From NCBI GenBank assembly GCA_902764875.1, contig CACWXP010000008.1:52227-116226 (forward strand): a DNA stretch of 64,000 nucleotides, read 5' to 3'. Numbering within the stretch: position 1 is the first letter of the stretch; every line of letters begins with the position of its first letter. This DNA is from an uncultured Eubacteriales bacterium (GTDB lineage Bacteria; Bacillota; Clostridia; Christensenellales; Aristaeellaceae). The notes below the pieces were generated by a model. It saw nothing but the letters and a program-made list of their open reading frames with translations. It did not search any database and was not told the origin of the DNA. Below are positions 59,441 to 64,000 of this stretch, in pieces. The position numbers were made by a program, and so were the translations under genes.

Positions 59441-59650
59441 TCAAACGCACGCGCCAAACCGTCCCGTGTTAAAGGACCACAGGTCTGTTGTCTGCTCGAT
59501 TTCATAGTATTGGTGCAGACCTTCTTTCAGTCCGGGAATGCCTGGGAAATCCCGATCCACATCCAGCTCATCCGTCGCGCCTGTGCTGATCTTTCCGTCC
59601 ACGGACATCAGCGTAAACAGCGTAGTAATCGGCCTGTCCATTTTCTCCAC
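59441..59650 (-). pseudogene. 5' fragment of a RibD C-terminal domain-like reductase
   Basis: About 65 codons (MDRPITTLFTLMSVDGKIS and onward to TTDLWSFNTGR) match the start of the RibD C-terminal/dihydrofolate-reductase-like family. The reading then ends, and about 130 further residues expected in the family are missing. It is preceded by copy 2 of the shared promoter block. The start may be upstream of 59650, because the frame stays open towards 59700. Confidence 0.72.
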
Positions 59651-59743
59651 CTCTTCCGTCAGCTTCAGTTCCGATGCTTTTATCAGAACCCTTTTCTTCG
59701 TGTCTTTTTCTCTTCAATCCGCTTCTCAGAAAAGTGACCATCA

Positions 59744-59791
59744 GGTCACACGCATGCATATTATAGTGACCCAATGATCATTTTGTCAATA
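59744..59791 (-). promoter_or_regulatory. Shared promoter block, copy 2
   Basis: Minus-strand TTGACA, 18-bp spacer and TATAAT in a 48-bp block, 43 of 48 positions identical to 53197-53244. Here it drives the RibD-like and deaminase remnants and perhaps the methyltransferase. The gap 59792-59876 shows no gene. Confidence 0.85.
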
Positions 59792-59876
59792 GAGGGGGCA
59801 GCCCTGCCATCTATGAATGTCCCATTGATTCTGCGGAAAATAAGTTGCCCGTCATCAGCTTTTCAGGCGCAATCGA

Positions 59877-61799
59877 TTAGTAAATTTCACTTTCCAGTGC
59901 ATTTCTGGCCGCAAGAATATAATTTGCCGTGTCCAGCGGATCAACGCCCCTTCTGGCCATGGTATGTCCGGTTTCCGGGCATTCCCGGTATCCATGTATG
60001 GATGTGCTCATGCTCCCCCGCCCGCCTGTTTCAGATGCAAACCGAATCGGATAATCAAGGCTGGAGGCCGCGGGAACAAGAGCAGTGATTGTGACGGTTT
60101 CACCGTCTGTTTCCGTATGGATGACCTCTCCCCGCATCTGCTGCACATCGCTGATCATTCTCCCTGTCATATCGGAGGGCACAATCAGACGCATTTCAAG
60201 AATGGGTTCAAGCAGTACGCTGCCGCCCCGGCGAAGTCCGTCCTGAATGCCCATCGGGGTTGCAACAATGAAATCGAGCGGATGTGTATGCACAGGATGA
60301 TAGTTCCCTCCGGTCAGCGTAATCTTCAGATCCGTCACCTGCCATCCCAGCCTGCCCTGGCTCAGCGCCTGTTGCAGCGCCTGTTCCACCTGGTGCTGAT
60401 ATCGCGGCAGAATATCCCTGGGGGATACCTTGGAAGTATAAGTGATCCCGCTGCCCCGCGGCCCGGGTTCCAGTTCAAATTCCAGAATGGCCCAGCAGGG
60501 TTTCGGCATGGTGTATGCGACAAATCCCCGAGCATGTTCCCGAATGGTCTCCCGGTAAATCACTGCCGGTTCCCCGAAGGAAACTTTCAGACCGAATCGT
60601 ATGTCCATCATCTCCTGAATGATTTCCAGCTGAACCTTCCCCATAATCTGCAGAATCATTTCCCCGGTAGCGCTGTTGTATCCGGCATGCAGCAGCGGAT
60701 CTTCCGAGGAGAGCACGGCGCAGGCTTCACGCAGTTTGTGTATCTCGTTCTGCTTCTCCGGAATAATCCGGATCATGATCAGTGGCGTTTTCAGGGATCC
60801 CGGCTGCACTTTTCTCGGCAGTAAATCCGGATTCCCGAAAACATGGCCGATTTCCAGGTTGCCAAGTCCGTAAACCGTTCCGACCTCTCCGGCACAAAGC
60901 GCCCCGGTATCCCGCCCGGCAGCATTGCGGATCTGACTGATTTTCTGCTGCACAAAAACAGGCTCCCCTGTCAATCGGTCTGTTCCGGCCCGGATGTCCA
61001 GCGGCATCCTGTTTTCCAGTTTTCCGCCAAAAAGGCGCACCCATACGCCCCGGCCCAGTGTTCTGTCGTTTGAAACGGCAAAAGCCACCCCGCTCAGTTC
61101 CTTTTCGGATGATTCCGGTCCGGGAAGATACGTAAGCATCGCATCGAGCAGTTCCGGAATACCAATGTCCTTCAGGGCAGAACCGCAAAGTGCGGGATAT
61201 GCTTCTCCGGTAAAAACCAGGTGTTTCAGTTGTTCCCTGATTTCTTCCGGTTCAATCCGATCCCCTTCGAGATATCTGGCAGTCAGGTCGTCCGTTGTTC
61301 CGCATACATATTCTGCCATTCTCTCCGGGTCCCAGAGCGGACACACTTTCTTGGTCAGGCGTCTCCTGATCTGGTCCAGCACGCGCTCCGGATTCGCTTC
61401 AGGCCTGTCTGTTTTGTTGAAAAAGAGCAGAAATGGCAGTTTTTGATCCCGTAAGGTACGAAACAGGATTTCTGTCTGCGGCTGAACGCCCTGTACCGCG
61501 TCCACCAGAAGTACTGCCGCGTCCAGGGCCCACAGCGAACGTTCAATTTCTGCAGAAAAGTCCGTGTGTCCGGGCGTATCGATCAACTGAATGTCCGTTC
61601 CCTTCCATTCAAAGGATACGCAGGTGGCTTTCACGGAGATTCCGCGTCTTCGTTCCACCGGAAGATCATCTGTGTGTGCCGTTCCCCGATCCACGCTTCC
61701 GGCTTCCCGGATCCTGCCGGAATGCACAAGCAGCTGCTCCGACAGCGTTGTTTTCCCGGCATCTACGTGCGCAAAAATCCCGATGCTTTTGCAGGGCAT
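59877..61799 (-). CDS. TetM-like translation factor GTPase
   Basis: A 640-aa EF-G-like GTPase, the length of TetM/TetO ribosomal protection proteins. G1 is AHVDAGKTT (10-18), G3 DTPGH (74-78) and G4 NKTD (128-131), followed by EF-G domains II to V. Overall similarity to TetM is partial, so tetracycline protection cannot be claimed; it may be a related ribosome-rescue or protection factor. The ATG at 61799 has AAAGGGG 7 nt upstream; the longer frame to 62006 runs through the promoter. Confidence 0.85.
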   Translation of the reverse strand: MPCKSIGIFAHVDAGKTTLSEQLLVHSGRIREAGSVDRGTAHTDDLPVERRRGISVKATCVSFEWKGTDIQLIDTPGHTDFSAEIERSLWALDAAVLLVDAVQGVQPQTEILFRTLRDQKLPFLLFFNKTDRPEANPERVLDQIRRRLTKKVCPLWDPERMAEYVCGTTDDLTARYLEGDRIEPEEIREQLKHLVFTGEAYPALCGSALKDIGIPELLDAMLTYLPGPESSEKELSGVAFAVSNDRTLGRGVWVRLFGGKLENRMPLDIRAGTDRLTGEPVFVQQKISQIRNAAGRDTGALCAGEVGTVYGLGNLEIGHVFGNPDLLPRKVQPGSLKTPLIMIRIIPEKQNEIHKLREACAVLSSEDPLLHAGYNSATGEMILQIMGKVQLEIIQEMMDIRFGLKVSFGEPAVIYRETIREHARGFVAYTMPKPCWAILEFELEPGPRGSGITYTSKVSPRDILPRYQHQVEQALQQALSQGRLGWQVTDLKITLTGGNYHPVHTHPLDFIVATPMGIQDGLRRGGSVLLEPILEMRLIVPSDMTGRMISDVQQMRGEVIHTETDGETVTITALVPAASSLDYPIRFASETGGRGSMSTSIHGYRECPETGHTMARRGVDPLDTANYILAARNALESEIY

Positions 61800-61833
61800 G
61801 TGGAATCCCCTTTCCGTCTTCTTGAATAATACT

Positions 61834-61864
61834 ATTTTAATCCTTAGAGTCCGCTCTAACGCAA
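61834..61864 (-). promoter_or_regulatory. MerR-type promoter of the TetM-like gene
   Basis: Minus-strand -35 TTGCGT (61859-61864) and -10 TAAAAT (61834-61839) are 19 bp apart, longer than optimal, and the palindrome TTAGAGTCCGCTCTAA (61844-61859) lies between them. This geometry is characteristic of promoters activated by MerR-family regulators. No merR gene is next to it. Confidence 0.7.
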
Positions 61865-62019
61865 TCATCAAAAGTTGTACAGTTCGTACGATCAGTTTTT
61901 TGACATATGCGACAATCTGTTTTGCTTCCTCAAAACCAACAGCTCGTTCAAACAGGCAAATCAAACACACAGATGGGTCTGTACATCTCACCTGCAAAAA
62001 ATGCATTTCACCTGCTGTT

Positions 62020-62049
62020 TTGTTGTGTTCCGTTCCCCTGCGGTATTAT
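62020..62049 (+). promoter_or_regulatory. Promoter of the CPBP protease gene
   Basis: A -35 TTGTTG (62020-62025), 18-bp spacer and -10 TATTAT (62044-62049). Two TCACCTGC copies lie just upstream. The remaining part of 61865-62019 shows no gene. Confidence 0.5.
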
Positions 62050-62083
62050 TCTTTGCCTGATCAAACAGACGGAGGGTGATCCC

Positions 62084-62818
62084 ATGAAGAAACTGTACGA
62101 GAAAAACGAACTGACATTTGCCATGGTATGGATCGCGGTCTATGTTGTCGGCACTAGCCTGGCGGAAGCCCTGAGCGAAACAATCGGCGCGTACAAACTG
62201 GTTTCCGCTGTGTTTCATCTGGTGATGGTCGTTTGGCTCTACCTGTGGATCCAGCATAACGGCCTGTCGGAAAAGTACGGCCTGTTCCTGCCGCGTTACC
62301 GGCTCTCGCAGGCTTTGTTCTTCGTTCCGCTGGCACTGGTATGCCTGTATAAACTGGTCTTTAGTCCGGCGCTCCGCTTTTCCGCGGCAGAAAGCATAAC
62401 CTTTGTGGTCAACATGCTGTGCGTCGGCTTCCTGGAGGAGCTCACTTTCCGCGGTTTCCTGTTCAGGGCTATCGAAAAGGAAAACCTGACCCGGGCGATC
62501 ATCATCTCTTCGGTCACCTTCGGCATCGGGCATATTGTGAACCTGATCAACGGCCAGAATCTCCTGGAAACCATCAGCCAGATCATCTTCGCCGTTTTCG
62601 TCGGGTTTGCGCTGGTCATTCTCTTTCACAAAGGAAAGAGCCTGGTGCCGTGCATTGTTTTTCACGGCGTGTTCAACGCCCTCTCCGTTGTTGCGAATGA
62701 CGAAGCGCTGAACAGTGCCCTTGGCGGTCCTGTCCCAACCGCGGTCATCATGATCGCATCCAGCGCGGTTTTACTGGGAGGTTATTCTCTCTGGAACTGG
62801 AAACATCTGAATGGATAA
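62084..62818 (+). CDS. CPBP family intramembrane metalloprotease
   Basis: A 244-aa protein with about seven transmembrane segments. The Abi/CPBP motifs are EELTFRG (118-124, EExxxR), FGIGHIVN (second motif His) and VFHGVFNAL (third motif). Homologues cleave membrane substrates or provide bacteriocin self-immunity; the target here is unknown. GGAGGG lies 9 nt upstream of the ATG. A LytTR regulator gene follows on the same strand. Confidence 0.9.
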   Translation: MKKLYEKNELTFAMVWIAVYVVGTSLAEALSETIGAYKLVSAVFHLVMVVWLYLWIQHNGLSEKYGLFLPRYRLSQALFFVPLALVCLYKLVFSPALRFSAAESITFVVNMLCVGFLEELTFRGFLFRAIEKENLTRAIIISSVTFGIGHIVNLINGQNLLETISQIIFAVFVGFALVILFHKGKSLVPCIVFHGVFNALSVVANDEALNSALGGPVPTAVIMIASSAVLLGGYSLWNWKHLNG

Positions 62819-62824
62819 TATACG

Positions 62825-62872
62825 CATTGCAATAATACACTCATTGCGGTTTAATGCCTGCTCTGATATACT
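62825..62872 (+). promoter_or_regulatory. LytTR gene promoter with direct repeats
   Basis: A -35 TTGCGG (62844-62849), 17-bp spacer and -10 TATACT (62867-62872). The sequence CATTGC occurs at 62825-62830 and 62842-62847, 17 bp apart, the second overlapping the -35. LytTR proteins usually bind spaced direct repeats, so autoregulation is plausible. Confidence 0.6.
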
Positions 62873-62916
62873 GACTGCGTTCCGGCTGAATGCAGCCGGT
62901 ATAAAGGAGCAGGCTG

Positions 62917-63363
62917 ATGAAACTGGAAACCAGAAAGATTCCGGAAAGTGAACCGGAAATGGTGGAGATCCGATATCACTGGATCACGGATGAGATACTG
63001 GAAATCATTACCTTTGTCAAATCCCGCCAGGGGCAGCTCAGTGCCGCCCGGGACGGAAAGCGTTTTGAGGTGCCTGTGGTGGATCTGTTCTACGCCGAAT
63101 CGGTGGATGACCGGCTCTTTTTGTATACCGCGGCTGACAGTTATGAAATCCGGATGAAACTGTACGAATTGGAAGACCTGCTGAAGAATAATAGTTTCTT
63201 TCGTGTTTCCAAGAGCATGATTGTGAACCTGATGAAGATCACTTCCGTTCGTCCTGCCCTGAACGGCCGTTTCTCAGCCATCCTGAAAAACGGAGAAGAA
63301 ATCATCATTTCCCGGAAATATGTACCGGCCCTGAAACAGATTCTGAAAGGCGGTGAATCCTGA
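62917..63363 (+). CDS. LytTR domain DNA-binding protein
   Basis: A 148-aa protein without a receiver domain. The C-terminal LytTR domain (about 45-145) has VVDLFYAESVDDRLFLYTA, FFRVSKSMIVNLMKI and IISRKYVPALK. Such lone LytTR proteins paired with DUF3021 membrane proteins form small regulatory systems in Firmicutes. AAAGGAG lies upstream. It overlaps the DUF3021 gene by one base. Confidence 0.92.
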   Translation: MKLETRKIPESEPEMVEIRYHWITDEILEIITFVKSRQGQLSAARDGKRFEVPVVDLFYAESVDDRLFLYTAADSYEIRMKLYELEDLLKNNSFFRVSKSMIVNLMKITSVRPALNGRFSAILKNGEEIIISRKYVPALKQILKGGES

Positions 63364-63860
63364 TGACTGGACAAAAATGGAAAGTGTTGTCCATCCGGGC
63401 GCTCCACCTGTATACGCTGTTGGTCACGCTGATCACCGTGCTCATGATCATCCTGGGAAATCTGCTGGACCGGGATCGTGTTTTCAGTTATGATGCCTTC
63501 TTCTCGCCGTTGATCTACGCATTGATCGGCACTGTAGCGACCATGATCACCCGGTCAGACAAGGAACTCAGCGTCAGAAGCCTGATCATCCGGAAAGCCA
63601 TCAGTCTGCTGATCGTTGAAGGGGCAATCGTCTTTATTGCCCTGAACGCGGATACAATTCCCACAGAAAAGAGCTGGGTTCTTCCCGGCATTGTCCTGGG
63701 CGTTTTCGTGGTCTTTGTCCTGACGCATGTCATTCAGTATTTTATCGACAGGAAGGAAGCGGAGAAACTCAATGCGGATCTGTCCCGGTATCAGGAAAGG
63801 CAGATGAATGGTTCACCAATTCATGAATATCATTCACAAGACGTTCCGGGATGTGACTAA
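63363..63860 (+). CDS. DUF3021 family membrane protein
   Basis: A 165-aa protein with four hydrophobic segments (about 15-35, 45-62, 74-92 and 98-120) and a charged, helical tail. The family is known as the partner of LytTR regulators and probably inhibits them at the membrane, as in BrsR/BrsM-like systems (established for relatives, inferred here). The start overlaps the LytTR stop (TGATG). Confidence 0.87.
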   Translation: MTGQKWKVLSIRALHLYTLLVTLITVLMIILGNLLDRDRVFSYDAFFSPLIYALIGTVATMITRSDKELSVRSLIIRKAISLLIVEGAIVFIALNADTIPTEKSWVLPGIVLGVFVVFVLTHVIQYFIDRKEAEKLNADLSRYQERQMNGSPIHEYHSQDVPGCD

Positions 63861-63907
63861 CGGCGGGTGGACTCCCCGTCAAAACCCAAAGCAACGCTGA
63901 TTTAAAC

Positions 63908-64000
63908 TGTACCCTGTAAATCGGACAGTTCGGGTTTTGAAAAAATCCGGCTGACTGATCGGTGATTACCCCGAAGTTCGGACAACGATTTCAAGGGAAG
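63908..64000 (+). mobile_element. Possible IS3-family left end at window edge
   Basis: TGTACCCTGTAAATCGGACA at 63908 resembles the terminal sequences of IS3/IS150-type elements (TGT-ACC...GGACA). The element would continue beyond the window. No transposase is visible, so this is tentative. Confidence 0.3.

Noticed and set aside
1-64000. tRNA, rRNA or riboswitch genes
   Set aside because: None recognised by eye. Small or divergent RNAs cannot be excluded without a covariance-model search.

Overview
The window looks like part of the chromosome of an anaerobic, GC-rich member of the Clostridia (Bacillota), probably from a gut or rumen. The evidence is clostridial gene order: dxs-tlyA-nadK-argR-recN, yerC-pcrA-ligA, scpA-scpB, TIGR03960-TIGR03936-rng and miaB-mutS-mutL-miaA-ynbB. 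It also has a split transketolase, a DUF1667 oxidoreductase trio, strong GGAGG ribosome binding sites and consensus sigma-A promoters. No rRNA, tRNA or CRISPR array was recognised. The species cannot be named from the sequence.

Layout. Positions 1-9.6 kb hold one long minus-strand operon running from a PfkB sugar kinase through GNAT, hydrolase, membrane-anchored MurF, Ddl, Dxs and TlyA, with an internal promoter before nadK-argR-recN. At 9.6-10.6 kb a peptide-deformylase-like gene that has lost its catalytic glutamate is divergent from a small double-glycine-leader LysM peptide. Positions 10.6-15.5 kb carry a secreted transglutaminase-like protein, a three-gene flavin/iron-sulfur oxidoreductase operon and yajC. 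Positions 15.5-22.2 kb carry cysS-comEA-dnaX, two uncharacterised genes and the split transketolase. Positions 22.2-23.7 kb hold a VWA protein and a secreted protein whose signal peptide is broken by a TGA.

Positions 23.7-46.6 kb are a 15-gene minus-strand housekeeping run (DNA repair, tRNA modification, chromosome condensation, proteases) with one clear promoter, in front of yerC. Many gaps in this run hold degenerate 7-bp repeats that start at or overlap the stop codon of the preceding gene and place stop codons in all three frames. This is the most unusual pattern in the window.

Positions 46.6-64 kb are accessory and more AT-rich: repeat-rich non-coding DNA, an effector-binding-domain protein, a lipoprotein, a diguanylate cyclase, HD, PAP2, kinase, amidohydrolase, MATE and GH32 genes, and a methyltransferase beside several decayed genes. 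It ends with a TetM-like GTPase behind a MerR-type promoter, a CPBP protease, a LytTR-DUF3021 pair and a possible IS3-family end. Two unrelated loci here share a nearly identical 48-bp promoter block.
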